From the NCBI RefSeq assembly GCF_020520285.1, contig NZ_CP084742.1:496001-560000 (forward strand): a stretch of DNA of 64,000 nt. Reading direction: 5' to 3'. Below are positions 20,083-29,574 of the stretch, piece after piece. The first letter of the stretch is position 1. Each line of letters begins with the position of its first letter. Source of the stretch: Pseudomonas sp. L5B5 (GTDB lineage Bacteria; Pseudomonadota; Gammaproteobacteria; Pseudomonadales; Pseudomonadaceae). Made by a program: the position numbers and the translations under genes. Below the pieces are notes generated by a model, which worked only from the letters and a program-made list of their open reading frames with translations, made no database searches and was not told the origin of the DNA.

Positions 20083-20352
20083 GCCTTTATGGCCCGTGGC
20101 CGCTGGCGCGGGAGACGTGGCGGTTTGAGGATGGGAGGGGTTGTCGGGAGAACGCCAGGCAAGCTCCTGTGGTCCTTTTCGCAGCTTCGCCACGGCTCGG
20201 CAGCGGCTATTGGTGTGGTTGGGGAGCGGCAATTGTTCCAGTGCGACGTTTTGTTACAGGGTGTCCCTGCCCGGGGTGACACGCAAGCCGTGCAGCTTCT
20301 ACCCTGAGTTCATTGGCGGGGCTCACCCGTCGCCTCAGGACTTGTCGCCCCC
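20083..20352 (+). promoter_or_regulatory. Intergenic region between dnaQ and ldcA
   Basis: 270 bases with no ORF I would support on either strand. It must hold the dnaQ 3' end and the ldcA promoter. No convincing terminator or operator was seen by eye. Confidence 0.3.
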
Positions 20353-22608
20353 ATGTATAAAGACCTGCAGTTTCCAATCCTGATCGTGCACCGTGACATC
20401 AAGGCCGATACGGTCGCCGGGGACCGGGTGCGGGGCATCGCCCGGGAGCTGGAGCAGGATGGCTTCAGCATCTTTTCCGCGGTGGACTATGCCGAGGGGC
20501 GACTGGTGGCTTCCACCCATCACGGCCTGGCCTGCATGCTGATCGCTGCCGAAGGCGCCGGGGAAAACACCCACCTGCTGCAGAACATGGTGGAGTTGAT
20601 CCGCCTGGCCCGGGTACGGGCGCCGCTGTTGCCGATCTTCGCCCTGGGTGAACAGGTGACTCTGGAAAACGCTCCCGCGGACGCCATGAGCGAACTCAAC
20701 CAGCTGCGGGGCATCCTCTACCTGTTCGAAGACACCGTGCCGTTCCTGGCCCGGCAGGTGGCCCGGGCTGCACGCAACTACCTGGACGGCCTGCTGCCCC
20801 CTTTTTTCAAGGCCCTGGTGCAACACACCGCGGACTCCAACTATTCCTGGCATACCCCGGGCCACGGCGGTGGCGTGGCCTATCGCAAGAGTCCGGTGGG
20901 GCAGGCGTTCCACCAGTTCTTCGGCGAGAACACCCTGCGCTCGGACTTGTCCGTGTCGGTTCCGGAACTGGGTTCGCTGCTGGACCATACCGGCCCCCTG
21001 GCGGAGGCCGAGGCCCGGGCAGCACGAAATTTTGGCGCCGACCATACCTTCTTCGTGATCAACGGCACTTCCACGGCCAACAAGATCGTGTGGCACTCCA
21101 TGGTCGGTCGCGACGACCTGGTGCTGGTGGACCGCAACTGCCACAAGTCGGTGCTGCACTCGATCATCATGACCGGGGCGATTCCCTTGTACCTGTGCCC
21201 CGAGCGCAATGAGCTGGGAATCATCGGGCCGATCCCGCTGAGCGAGTTCAGTCCCGAATCGATCCAGGCCAAGATTGAGGCCAACCCGTTGGCCCGTGGC
21301 CGGGTGCCGAAGGTCAAGTTGGCGGTGGTCACCAACTCCACCTACGACGGCCTGTGCTACAACGCCGAGTTGATCAAGCTGAGCCTGGGCAACAGTGTCG
21401 AGGTGTTGCACTTCGACGAGGCCTGGTATGCCTATGCTGCCTTCCACGAGTTCTTCGCCGGCCGTTATGGCATGGGGACCTCGCGTTCAGCCGATAGCCC
21501 GCTGGTGTTCACCACTCACTCCACCCATAAATTGCTTGCGGCCTTCAGCCAGGCCTCGATGATCCACGTGCAGGATGGCGGCGCGCGGCAGCTGGACCGT
21601 GACCGCTTCAACGAAGCCTTCATGATGCATATCTCCACCTCGCCGCAGTACAGCATCATCGCCTCGCTGGACGTGGCCTCGGCGATGATGGAAGGACCGG
21701 CGGGCCGTTCGCTGCTGCAGGAAATGTTCGACGAGGCCCTGAGCTTTCGCCGTGCCCTGGCCAATCTGCGGCAGCACATCGCTGTCGATGACTGGTGGTT
21801 TTCGGTCTGGCAGCCGGAGCGGGTGGAGGGCATCGATCAGGTGCGTACCGTTGATTGGCTGCTGGAGCCCGAGGGCGAATGGCATGGCTTCGCCGGAGTC
21901 ACTGACGACTACGTGCTGCTGGACCCGATCAAGGTGACTCTGGTGATGCCTGGCCTGACCGCCGGTGGCGCCTTGAGCGAGCACGGAATCCCGGCGGCGG
22001 TGGTCAGCAAGTTCCTCTGGGAGCGTGGGCTGGTAGTGGAGAAGACGGGCCTGTATTCATTCCTGGTGCTGTTCTCCATGGGGATCACCAAGGGCAAGTG
22101 GAGCACGTTGCTCACTGAGCTGCTGGAGTTCAAGCGCAGCTACGATGCCAATGCGAGCCTGGCCAGCTGCCTGCCCAGCGTTGCCAGCCAGGACCCGCAG
22201 CGCTATCAGGGCATGGGCCTGCAGGACCTGTGCGACCAGCTGCATGCTTGTTACCGCAGCAATGCCACCGCCAGGCACCTCAAGCGCATGTACACCGTAT
22301 TGCCGGAGGTGGCGATGAAACCTGCCGATGCCTACGATCACCTGGTGCGCGGTGATGTCGAGGCGGTTTCCATCGATCGGTTGCAGGGCCGTATCGCCGC
22401 GGTGATGCTGGTGCCTTACCCACCGGGTATTCCACTGATCATGCCTGGTGAACGTTTCACCGAGTCGACCCGGTCGATCATCGACTACCTGGCATTCGCC
22501 CGGGCCTTCGACAGCAGTTTCCCGGGGTTCGTTGCCGATGTGCACGGCCTGCAACATGAAGACCAGGGCAATGGACGGCACTACACCGTCGATTGCATCA
22601 AGGACTGA
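20353..22608 (+). CDS. ldcA: Lysine decarboxylase, Orn/Lys/Arg decarboxylase class I
   Basis: PLP enzyme, 751 aa, that converts lysine to cadaverine. In P. aeruginosa LdcA acts in arginine-linked lysine breakdown rather than acid stress. The N-terminal wing domain (about 1-130) is followed by the catalytic core with SNYSWHTPGHGGGVAYRKSP, the substrate/PLP site HFDEAWYAYAAFHEFFAGRYG and the PLP Lys in FTTHSTHKLLAAFSQASMI. The C-terminal domain has MPGLTAGGALSEHGIPAAVV and MLVPYPPGIPLIMPGERF. Length and context (immediately after dnaQ) match P. aeruginosa PA1818. Ornithine or arginine as substrate cannot be excluded from sequence. Confidence 0.93.
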   Translation: MYKDLQFPILIVHRDIKADTVAGDRVRGIARELEQDGFSIFSAVDYAEGRLVASTHHGLACMLIAAEGAGENTHLLQNMVELIRLARVRAPLLPIFALGEQVTLENAPADAMSELNQLRGILYLFEDTVPFLARQVARAARNYLDGLLPPFFKALVQHTADSNYSWHTPGHGGGVAYRKSPVGQAFHQFFGENTLRSDLSVSVPELGSLLDHTGPLAEAEARAARNFGADHTFFVINGTSTANKIVWHSMVGRDDLVLVDRNCHKSVLHSIIMTGAIPLYLCPERNELGIIGPIPLSEFSPESIQAKIEANPLARGRVPKVKLAVVTNSTYDGLCYNAELIKLSLGNSVEVLHFDEAWYAYAAFHEFFAGRYGMGTSRSADSPLVFTTHSTHKLLAAFSQASMIHVQDGGARQLDRDRFNEAFMMHISTSPQYSIIASLDVASAMMEGPAGRSLLQEMFDEALSFRRALANLRQHIAVDDWWFSVWQPERVEGIDQVRTVDWLLEPEGEWHGFAGVTDDYVLLDPIKVTLVMPGLTAGGALSEHGIPAAVVSKFLWERGLVVEKTGLYSFLVLFSMGITKGKWSTLLTELLEFKRSYDANASLASCLPSVASQDPQRYQGMGLQDLCDQLHACYRSNATARHLKRMYTVLPEVAMKPADAYDHLVRGDVEAVSIDRLQGRIAAVMLVPYPPGIPLIMPGERFTESTRSIIDYLAFARAFDSSFPGFVADVHGLQHEDQGNGRHYTVDCIKD

Positions 22609-22622
22609 GGAGCCTACCGCCC

Positions 22623-23210
22623 ATGCAACCAGCTGTTAGCCCGCCCCATCCGGGGCTGGAGATTCGCGTCGCCGACGCGGGGTTCGCGCCCTACATCAAC
22701 GACAGCGATTTCAGCTTTCAGGTCCGCGCCTATGCCGAGGCCGCGCCCGGAGTGCCGGTGGCGCATTGGCCGGTGCGCCAGGTCACGCCCTATCGCAAGT
22801 GCTACGGCATCGACCCGGAGGAGTTCAGCAGCTATCGCAACGCGCCGGACAGCGAGATCTTCATGGCCTATCTCGATGGCCAGCCGGTAGGCCATGTGGT
22901 GGTCAGCACCAACTGGAACGGCTATGGGCACATCGATGAACTGGCGGTACATGCCTCGGCGCGGCGTCACGGAGTGGCCAGGAGCTTGCTGGACGTGGCG
23001 CAGTTCTGGAGTCGCAAGAAAGGGCTGCCGGGGATGATGCTGGAAACCCAGAACAACAACCTCGGCGCCTGCCGCCTGTACGAACGCTGCGGTTATGTGG
23101 TGGGCGGGGTGGATCACCTGCGGTATCGCGGTATCGATCCGCAGACCAGCGAGGTGGCGATCTTCTGGTATCTGCTGTTTGCCCAGGCGCCGGCCGATCG
23201 GCTGGCCTAG
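22623..23210 (+). CDS. GNAT-family N-acetyltransferase
   Basis: Predicted acetyl-CoA-dependent acetyltransferase of 195 aa. The acetyl-CoA-binding region is VHASARRHGVARSLLDVAQ (R/Q-x-x-G-x-A form), preceded by IDELA and followed by LETQNNNLGACRLYERCGYVVGG, the typical motif B. The DNNLGAC-type string resembles streptothricin-acetyltransferase relatives, but the substrate is unknown. Start ATG 22623 follows GAGGAG. It lies 14 bases after ldcA, so it is probably cotranscribed. Its stop overlaps the stop of the convergent LysR gene at CTAG. Confidence 0.87.
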   Translation: MQPAVSPPHPGLEIRVADAGFAPYINDSDFSFQVRAYAEAAPGVPVAHWPVRQVTPYRKCYGIDPEEFSSYRNAPDSEIFMAYLDGQPVGHVVVSTNWNGYGHIDELAVHASARRHGVARSLLDVAQFWSRKKGLPGMMLETQNNNLGACRLYERCGYVVGGVDHLRYRGIDPQTSEVAIFWYLLFAQAPADRLA

Positions 23211-24100
23211 CCGGCCAGCAATGCCGTGGCCTGCTCGGCCAGTAGCTCCAGGAGGGCGTTGAGCAGGGGCGAGGTGTCGCTGCCCTGGCGACGCAGGGCG
23301 TAGAGGGTGACGCCGATGGGCGGTGACAGGGGGCTGATGTCGAGCCCCGAGCCCCGGGCCCCCGCAGCGGTGAACGGGTCGACGATGGCCAGGCCTTCGC
23401 CGGCTTCCACCAGGCTGCGCATCATCTGGTAGGTCTGCACCCGTGTCTGGATCACCGGGCTGGGTCGCAGGTTCTGCAGCTTGCTGGCCAGGGCGGCACT
23501 CACTGGGTCCTGGCCTTCCAGGCCGACCATGGCCTGGCCGGCCAGGTCCTGCAGGGATACGTATTTGTGCTTGGCCGGCAGCCAGCCGTGGGGAGCCAGC
23601 AAGAACAGCTTGCCCTGGGCCAGGGCCTGGCTGTGGATGTCCGGATGTTCAGGGTCATGCAGGCTGATGCCCAGGTCGCAGTGGCGCAACAGCAGGCTGT
23701 CGACCATCTCCCGGGTGCCCTGGCACAAGAGGCTGCAGGGGGTGTCGGCAAAACGCCGGCGCAAGGCGGCAATGCATTGGGGCAGGAGTTGCTGGACCAG
23801 GGGGGCGGTGCCGACGATGCGCAAAGGCGGTGCATGGTGGAACCTCAAGCTGTCGGCCAGGCGCTGCACCGGCTCAAAGGCGTCATACAGACGATTGATC
23901 GCGCCCTGCAGCTCCCGCGCTTCGCGGGTGGCTTGCAGGCGCCCGCGTACGCTGGCAAACAGCATGAAGCCCAACTGGCCTTCGGCATCGCGCAGCAGGG
24001 TCTCGACTTCGGCTACCGAGAGTTGCAGCAACTCGGCGGCGGTGCCCAGATGAGCAGTTTGCAGGAGCGCCTGGATCACTTCGATATGACGTAAACGCAT
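23207..24100 (-). CDS. LysR-type transcriptional regulator
   Basis: DNA-binding regulator of 297 aa. The N-terminal helix-turn-helix spans about residues 3-60 (MRLRHIEVIQALLQTAHLGT, AAELLQLSVAEVETLL). The periplasmic-binding-protein-like effector domain follows (LRIVGTAPLVQQLLPQCIAA ... MRSLVEAGEGLAIVDPFTA). ATG 24100 is used rather than 24139 because LysR proteins begin with MRLRHIEV-like sequence. The recognition helix (SVAEVETLLRD) departs from the common SQPAVSxxI pattern, so the operator may be unusual. Its targets are not evident; ldcA-GNAT converge on it. Confidence 0.88.
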   Translation of the reverse strand: MRLRHIEVIQALLQTAHLGTAAELLQLSVAEVETLLRDAEGQLGFMLFASVRGRLQATREARELQGAINRLYDAFEPVQRLADSLRFHHAPPLRIVGTAPLVQQLLPQCIAALRRRFADTPCSLLCQGTREMVDSLLLRHCDLGISLHDPEHPDIHSQALAQGKLFLLAPHGWLPAKHKYVSLQDLAGQAMVGLEGQDPVSAALASKLQNLRPSPVIQTRVQTYQMMRSLVEAGEGLAIVDPFTAAGARGSGLDISPLSPPIGVTLYALRRQGSDTSPLLNALLELLAEQATALLAG

Positions 24101-24234
24101 GCTTGAAATCCATATCCAGCCGGTTCGGGACACAAGCATCGAATCCTACCCCAAGTCCGTGCCCGGAATCTGTAGCCATTGTCACAGGGGCGGGCCGGTA
24201 CGCAGCACCCGGCGCAGAGGAGGAGGGGCGTAGG

Positions 24235-24471
24235 TCAGGGGGTCATGGGGAACTCGGGTTCGCGCACCAGGGTCACGTCCAGCTGGACCAGCAGGAACTT
24301 GTCATCGTCGAGCTTGCGTACCCGGTCGCCGATGGCCAGACGGTAGGTGGTCACGGGTTCCGTGCCTTCCACGCCGTCCTGCGAGGGCATGGATTCCTGG
24401 AATTCGTGGACGGAATACACCCGTCCCTCGGCATCCCTTGCATGGAATTGTCCAACAAGTACTTCTGCCAT
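24235..24471 (-). CDS. Small conserved hypothetical protein (78 aa)
   Basis: A compact acidic 78-aa protein, MAEVLVGQFHARDAEGRVYS.., with no signal or membrane segment. Its length is confident: AGAGG lies about 8 bases upstream of the ATG. The composition and probable beta-rich pattern (YRLAIGDRVRKLDDDKFLLV) suggest a folded small domain. No function is recognisable. It stands alone between a LysR gene and a divergently transcribed FMN reductase. Confidence 0.7.
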   Translation of the reverse strand: MAEVLVGQFHARDAEGRVYSVHEFQESMPSQDGVEGTEPVTTYRLAIGDRVRKLDDDKFLLVQLDVTLVREPEFPMTP

Positions 24472-24645
24472 CTTTTAGAGCCTCTGGAGATAGAACACGC
24501 AAATTCGGTGCTGTAGACCCAAAGGGCAGCGAGGAAGTTTTGCCCCGGTAAAAAAATAATCGGGGTCGCCCGGTGGCGGGGTAGCAGAGTCCACCCCGGC
24601 TCATCTATAACTAGCAACTTCCCAAGCCAATGGTTGGAAACTCCA

Positions 24646-25203
24646 ATGAGCAATGTCTACAAGGTTGCAGTACTGGTTGGCAGTTTGAGAAAGCAGTCCC
24701 TGAATCGCCAGGTTGCCTTGGCCCTGGCCGAGCTGGCGCCGGCCAATCTCCAGTTGAGCATTGTCGAGATCGGCGACCTGCCGTTCTACAACGAAGACAT
24801 CGAGGCCACTCCTCCGGCCAGCTATGTCGCGTTCCGCCAGCAGATCGTCGAGGCTGACGCCGTGCTGTTCGTGACCCCCGAGTACAACCGCTCGGTACCG
24901 GCAGCCCTGAAAAATGCCATCGACGTCGGTTCGCGCCCCTATGGCAAGAGCTGCTGGAGCGGCAAGCCCGGAGCGGTGATCAGCGTGTCCCCGGGCGCCC
25001 TTGGCGGCTTCGGTGCCAACCATCATCTGCGCCAGTCCCTGGTGTTCCTCAACGTGCCCTGCATGCAGCAGCCGGAAGCCTATCTGGGGGGCGCCGGTTC
25101 GGCATTCGACGAAGCCGGCAAGCTGTCGGACGCCACGCGACCGTTCCTGCAGGGTTTCATCAACGCCTTCGGCCAGTGGGTCGAGCAACAGAAACGCACC
25201 TGA
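24646..25203 (+). CDS. NADPH-dependent FMN reductase / quinone reductase
   Basis: Flavodoxin-fold flavoprotein, 185 aa, of the ChrR/YieF/PA1204 type, which reduces quinones, FMN or chromate. The flavin phosphate loop is VLVGSLRKQSLNRQVALAL. The hallmark FVTPEYNRSVPAALKNAIDV and the C-terminal PGALGGFGANHHLRQSLVFL are present. ATG 24646 starts at MSNVYKV with GGAAA upstream; an in-frame TTG at 24634 is not needed. It is followed by an arsB-type gene on the same strand, 98 bases downstream. P. aeruginosa PA1204/PA1205 may be the corresponding region, although arsB is not expected there. Confidence 0.9.
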   Translation: MSNVYKVAVLVGSLRKQSLNRQVALALAELAPANLQLSIVEIGDLPFYNEDIEATPPASYVAFRQQIVEADAVLFVTPEYNRSVPAALKNAIDVGSRPYGKSCWSGKPGAVISVSPGALGGFGANHHLRQSLVFLNVPCMQQPEAYLGGAGSAFDEAGKLSDATRPFLQGFINAFGQWVEQQKRT

Positions 25204-25301
25204 GCTTTCTGCCAGGCCGGCAGTCTTGCGCCCCGAGGGCGCGGCTGCCGCGTGTCACGCCCTGACGGGGCACCCTTCGAGTTGTCGACAATGTGCAGCC
25301 C

Positions 25302-26585
25302 ATGCTGATTGCCCTGGCGATTTTCCTGCTGACCATCATCCTGGTGATCTGGCAGCCCGCAGGGTTGGGCGTGGGCTGGAGCGCCCTGGGCGGTGCGCTG
25401 CTGGCCTTGCTCTGCGGGACGGTGCAACTCGCCGACATCCCGGTGGTGTGGCAGATCATCTGGAATGCCACCGGCACTTTCGTGGCCCTGATCATCATCA
25501 GCCTGTTGCTGGACGAGGCGGGGTTCTTCGCCTGGGCGGCGCTGCATGTGGCGCGCTGGGGGCGGGGGCGGGGCCGCTGGCTGTTCGCCTGGATGGTATT
25601 GCTCGGGGCCCTGGTCTCGGCCTTGTTCGCCAACGATGGGGCAGCACTGATCCTGACCCCGATCGTCATCTCCATGCTGCTGGCCCTGCGCTTTTCCCCG
25701 GCGGCCACCCTGGCCTTTGTCATGGGGGCCGGGTTCATCGCCGATACGGCGAGCCTGCCACTGGTGGTGTCGAACCTGGTGAACATCGTCTCTGCCGATT
25801 TCTTCGGCATCGGATTCAACCGCTATGCCGCGGTGATGCTGCCGGTCAACCTGGTCAGCGTCGCTGCGACCCTGGTGGTGTTGCTGTGGTTCTTTCGCCG
25901 GGATCTCCCCGAGGATTACGACCCGCGGCAACTGGCCGAGCCGGCGAGCGCCATCCATGACCGAGCGACCTTCCTGGCCGGCTGGTGGGTGCTGCTGGTC
26001 CTCTTGCTGGGCTGCTTCGCCCTGGAGCCCCTGGGCATTCCCATCAGTGCCATTTCGGCGGGGTGTGCGGCCCTGCTGCTGATGGTCGCCGCTCAAGGCC
26101 ACAGGATTTCCACGCGCAAGGTGCTCAAGGAAGCGCCGTGGCAGATCGTGCTGTTTTCCCTGGGCATGTACCTGGTGGTGTACGGCCTGCGCAACGCCGG
26201 GCTCACCACCCAACTGGCCGGCTGGCTCGACGGCTTTGCCTCCGGCGGGGTCTGGGGCGCGGCGCTGGGCACGGGGCTGCTGGCAGCGGGGTTGTCTTCA
26301 GTGATGAACAACCTGCCGGCGGTGCTGGTCGGCGCCTTGTCGATCGAGGCCAGCCAGGCCACGGGAGTAGTCAGGGAAGCGATGATCTATGCCAATGTCA
26401 TCGGCAGCGACCTGGGGCCGAAAATCACCCCCATCGGCAGCCTGGCGACCCTGCTCTGGCTGCATGTGCTGGAGCGCAAGGGTATCCATGTCGGTTGGGG
26501 GTACTACTTGCGGGTCGGGATAGTGCTGACGCTGCCGGTGCTGCTGGTGACCCTGGCGGCCCTGGCGTTGCGCCTGATGTTCTGA
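25302..26585 (+). CDS. arsB: ArsB-type arsenite/antimonite transporter
   Basis: Inner-membrane efflux permease of 427 aa belonging to the ArsB family of the ion transporter superfamily. Start and hallmark are [68 protein letters not shown] and [22 protein letters not shown]. About 10-12 membrane helices are evident. It would expel As(III) or Sb(III) using proton motive force. GTG 25293 is an alternative start; no convincing ribosome-binding site decides. Notably there is no arsR, arsC or arsH adjacent; the upstream neighbour is an FMN reductase of a different family from ArsH. Confidence 0.9.
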   Translation: MLIALAIFLLTIILVIWQPAGLGVGWSALGGALLALLCGTVQLADIPVVWQIIWNATGTFVALIIISLLLDEAGFFAWAALHVARWGRGRGRWLFAWMVLLGALVSALFANDGAALILTPIVISMLLALRFSPAATLAFVMGAGFIADTASLPLVVSNLVNIVSADFFGIGFNRYAAVMLPVNLVSVAATLVVLLWFFRRDLPEDYDPRQLAEPASAIHDRATFLAGWWVLLVLLLGCFALEPLGIPISAISAGCAALLLMVAAQGHRISTRKVLKEAPWQIVLFSLGMYLVVYGLRNAGLTTQLAGWLDGFASGGVWGAALGTGLLAAGLSSVMNNLPAVLVGALSIEASQATGVVREAMIYANVIGSDLGPKITPIGSLATLLWLHVLERKGIHVGWGYYLRVGIVLTLPVLLVTLAALALRLMF

Positions 26586-26604
26586 TATTTCGCGTCGCGA
26601 CTGG

Positions 26605-27561
26605 CTAGGGCGGTGTCGTGCCCGGCAGGTCGGGCCAGAGATCGGCAACCAGGAACAGGCGCTCCGCCTCGACCCAGTCGCCTTCGGTGCTGGCCTCCAG
26701 GCGCACCAGCAGTTGCGCCGGGGCCAGCGGGTCGAGTTCGGCCAGCCATTGTTGCAACTGTGCAGCGCTCCAGGTGTGTTCATCGGGGTAACGGGCCGGC
26801 GCCAGCCAGGCATGACGGGGTAGGGGCTGCCAGCGTCCCGCCGGGCGTTGGGCAATGAAGGCCGGCCAGTCGCGCTGGTGCAGCCAGCGCCCGCGCAGAT
26901 GTTGCGGATGGGCACCTCGGGGCGGTTCGGCGTGGCCCGGCCAGGGATAGAGCAGGTAGCCGCCGAGCCACAGGTAGGCATTGGAGGGACAGACGTCCAG
27001 TGCCGCCAGCGCTTCGCGGCTTTCTTCGCGGGCCGAGAGCGGCAGCTGGTGCGCCGCCAGGTGAGCCAGCTTGCGATCCAGTCGATCATGGCAACCAGGC
27101 CCCAGCCATTGTGCGCTGTCATTGCCGTCGCCTTGCTGCGGGCCGAGGTAGAGCTTGATCGCCAGTTCCAGATGATGCACGCCGTCGCGGTCGCGCAGCA
27201 GCATGTCCAGTTCGCCCAGGGTCTGGCCGGCACGGCGGATCGGCAGGTTGGCCGCCAGCAGCTCCACGCCCGGGGCATGTTGCACGGCGAACTGCCAGAG
27301 GTGTTCGTAGTACAGGCCCAGGCGTCGGGTCGGGCTGCGGCTCAGCCACTGGCGCAGCGCGTGGCTGTCCTGGTCCTGGCGGTGCAGCCACTGGGCCAGC
27401 GACTGCGGCGCCAGTGCCCAGTCGCTGCCGGCCAGGGGGTGGCGCTGGGGCCAGGGCGTGTCACTGAGCATCGGCGGCGCGAGGATCACCCAGGCGAGAT
27501 CGCGGACTTCAGGCTGGCGCAACTGGCGGGGAAGGTTGAGCAAATCCGGGAACAGGAGCAT
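26605..27561 (-). CDS. DUF1853 family protein
   Basis: Conserved cytoplasmic protein of 318 aa. From ATG 27561 it reads [22 protein letters not shown]. The DUF1853 hallmark [23 protein letters not shown] is followed by a PD-(D/E)xK-like spacing of acidic and Lys residues that suggests a nuclease-like fold (inference). The longer in-frame extension upstream (to 27990) is discarded because it overlaps nadK on the opposite strand. It is divergent from nadK across about 150 bases and convergent with arsB. In P. aeruginosa the same position is held by PA3089. Confidence 0.85.
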   Translation of the reverse strand: MLLFPDLLNLPRQLRQPEVRDLAWVILAPPMLSDTPWPQRHPLAGSDWALAPQSLAQWLHRQDQDSHALRQWLSRSPTRRLGLYYEHLWQFAVQHAPGVELLAANLPIRRAGQTLGELDMLLRDRDGVHHLELAIKLYLGPQQGDGNDSAQWLGPGCHDRLDRKLAHLAAHQLPLSAREESREALAALDVCPSNAYLWLGGYLLYPWPGHAEPPRGAHPQHLRGRWLHQRDWPAFIAQRPAGRWQPLPRHAWLAPARYPDEHTWSAAQLQQWLAELDPLAPAQLLVRLEASTEGDWVEAERLFLVADLWPDLPGTTPP

Positions 27562-27712
27562 GTTGCGAGCATAGACGCAAACCGCCACGGCCTGCGATAA
27601 ATGCGTGCCGTCCGGGGCTTGCCCAGCCTGTGTGGCTGAAAGGATTTTGTCTGGCGCCGGGTTTCGCCCATAATCCTCGGTTTCGCCTGAACCCAAACCC
27701 CGCAGGAGCCCC

Positions 27713-28603
27713 ATGGAGCAATTTCGCAATATCGGCATTATCGGTCGCCTGGGCAGTTCCCAGGTGCTGGACACCATTCGCCGACTGAAAAAGTTTCTGC
27801 TCGAACGCCACCTGCACGTGATCCTCGAGGACACCATTGCCGAGGTGCTGCCCGGCCACGGCCTGCAGACGTCCTCGCGCAAGCTGCTGGGCGAGGTCTG
27901 CGACCTGGTCATCGTGGTCGGTGGCGACGGCAGCCTGCTCGGCGCTGCGCGGGCCCTGGCGCGGCACAACACTCCAGTGCTCGGCATCAACCGTGGCAGC
28001 CTGGGGTTCCTGACCGATATCCGCCCCGACGAGCTGGAGGTGAAGGTCGCCGAGGTGCTTGACGGCCACTACCTGGTGGAAAATCGTTTCCTGCTGCAGG
28101 CCGAGGTCCGTCGGCATGCCGAGGCCATCGGCCAGGGCGATGCGCTCAACGACGTGGTGCTGCACCCGGGCAAGTCGACCCGGATGATCGAGTTCGAAAT
28201 CTACATCGACGGCCAGTTCGTCTGCAGCCAGAAGGCCGACGGCCTGATCGTCGCCACGCCCACCGGCTCCACGGCCTATGCACTGTCTGCCGGTGGTCCG
28301 ATCATGCATCCCAAGCTCGATGCCATTGTGATCGTGCCGATGTACCCCCATACCTTGTCGGGAAGGCCGATCGTGGTCGACGGCAACAGTGAGCTGAAAA
28401 TCGTCGTGTCCAAAGATATGCAGATCTATCCGCAAGTCTCCTGTGATGGGCAGAACCACTTCACCTGCGCGCCGGGCGACACCATCACGGTCAGCAAGAA
28501 GGCCCAGAAACTGCGCCTGATCCATCCGCTGGACCACAACTACTACGAGGTCTGCCGGACCAAACTCGGCTGGGGCAGCCGGCTGGGCGGTGGAGGCGAC
28601 TGA
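27713..28603 (+). CDS. nadK: NAD kinase (ATP/polyphosphate-dependent)
   Basis: Phosphorylates NAD to NADP, the only known route to NADP. 296 aa. The kinase signature [20 protein letters not shown] is followed by [15 protein letters not shown]. Substrate-site motifs are [10 protein letters not shown] and [31 protein letters not shown] lies in the C-terminal domain. ATG 27713 has GCAGGAG 6 bases upstream. First gene of a run with phosphoesterase, rhomboid, DUF1315, DUF2797 and pepN; the following gene starts at ATG overlapping its TGA (TGATG). Confidence 0.97.
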   Translation: MEQFRNIGIIGRLGSSQVLDTIRRLKKFLLERHLHVILEDTIAEVLPGHGLQTSSRKLLGEVCDLVIVVGGDGSLLGAARALARHNTPVLGINRGSLGFLTDIRPDELEVKVAEVLDGHYLVENRFLLQAEVRRHAEAIGQGDALNDVVLHPGKSTRMIEFEIYIDGQFVCSQKADGLIVATPTGSTAYALSAGGPIMHPKLDAIVIVPMYPHTLSGRPIVVDGNSELKIVVSKDMQIYPQVSCDGQNHFTCAPGDTITVSKKAQKLRLIHPLDHNYYEVCRTKLGWGSRLGGGGD

Positions 28604-29574
28604 TGCTCGATCCCGCGCGTAGCTACGACCTGGTCGGTGACGTGCACGGTTGCGCCCTGACCCTCGAACACCTGCTGGACCGGCTCGGTTACCACAAGCA
28701 GGGAGGTGTCTGGCGGCATCCGTCGCGCATGGCGGTGTTCCTCGGCGACATCATCGATCGCGGCCCGCGTATCCGCGAGGCCCTGCATATCGTCCACGAC
28801 ATGGTCGAGGCCGGCCAGGCGCTGTGCATCATGGGCAACCATGAGTTCAACGCCCTGGGCTGGAGCACGCCGGCGGCCGAGGGCAGCGGCAAGCAGTTCG
28901 TGCGCGAACACACCCCGCGCCATGCCCGGCTGATCCACGAGACCCTGCATCAGTTCGAGCAACATCCGGGCGACTGGCACGATTTTCTCGACTGGTTCTA
29001 CCAGCTGCCGCTGTTCGTCGACGCCGGCCGCTTCCGGGTGGTCCATGCCTGCTGGGACTCGGCGCTGATTGCGCAGTTGCGCCAGCGTTATCCGAACGGC
29101 TGCATCGATCGCCAGTTCCTGCAGGCTTCGGCCATGCCTGACAGCTTCGCCAGCAACGCATTCGACCGCCTGTTGAGGGGCACCGACATGCGCCTGCCCC
29201 ATGGCCTGACCATGACCAGCGGAGACGGCTTGACCCGCTCGTTCTTCCGCACCAAGTTCTGGGAAGACGACCCGCAGACGTATGGCGATATCGTCTTCCA
29301 GCCCGACGCCTTGCCCGAGCCGGTAGCCCGCACGCCGTTGTCCACCGCCGAGAAGAACAGCCTGCTGCGCTACGGCGTCGAGGAACCGATGCTGTTCGTC
29401 GGTCACTATTGGCGCAGCGGTACGCCGGCGCCGTTGCGTCCCAACCTGGCCTGCCTGGACTACAGCGCGGTGCTCTACGGCAAGCTCGCGGCCTACCGGC
29501 TGGATCAGGAAACCCGCCTGGACCCGAATAAATTTGTCTGGGTCGACGTCGAGCGGCCCGAGGTAGTGCGATGA
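28603..29574 (+). CDS. Metallophosphoesterase (PrpE/Ap4A-hydrolase-like)
   Basis: Calcineurin-type phosphoesterase of 323 aa. The metal-binding motifs are complete: LVGDVHGCA, FLGDIIDRGPR and IMGNHEFNALG, with late histidines in RVVHACWD and LFVGHYWRSG. Substrate may be a nucleotide or a phosphoprotein; the PrpE/Ap4A-hydrolase subgroup is suggested by motif spacing only. Its ATG overlaps the nadK stop and its own stop overlaps the rhomboid start (ATGA), so translation is coupled along the operon. Confidence 0.9.
   Translation: MLDPARSYDLVGDVHGCALTLEHLLDRLGYHKQGGVWRHPSRMAVFLGDIIDRGPRIREALHIVHDMVEAGQALCIMGNHEFNALGWSTPAAEGSGKQFVREHTPRHARLIHETLHQFEQHPGDWHDFLDWFYQLPLFVDAGRFRVVHACWDSALIAQLRQRYPNGCIDRQFLQASAMPDSFASNAFDRLLRGTDMRLPHGLTMTSGDGLTRSFFRTKFWEDDPQTYGDIVFQPDALPEPVARTPLSTAEKNSLLRYGVEEPMLFVGHYWRSGTPAPLRPNLACLDYSAVLYGKLAAYRLDQETRLDPNKFVWVDVERPEVVR

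Noticed and set aside
26605..27990. Long version of the DUF1853 protein (461 codons)
   Set aside because: The extra N-terminal 143 residues overlap nadK on the other strand and are Arg/Ser-rich nonsense; the family's conserved start is at 27561.
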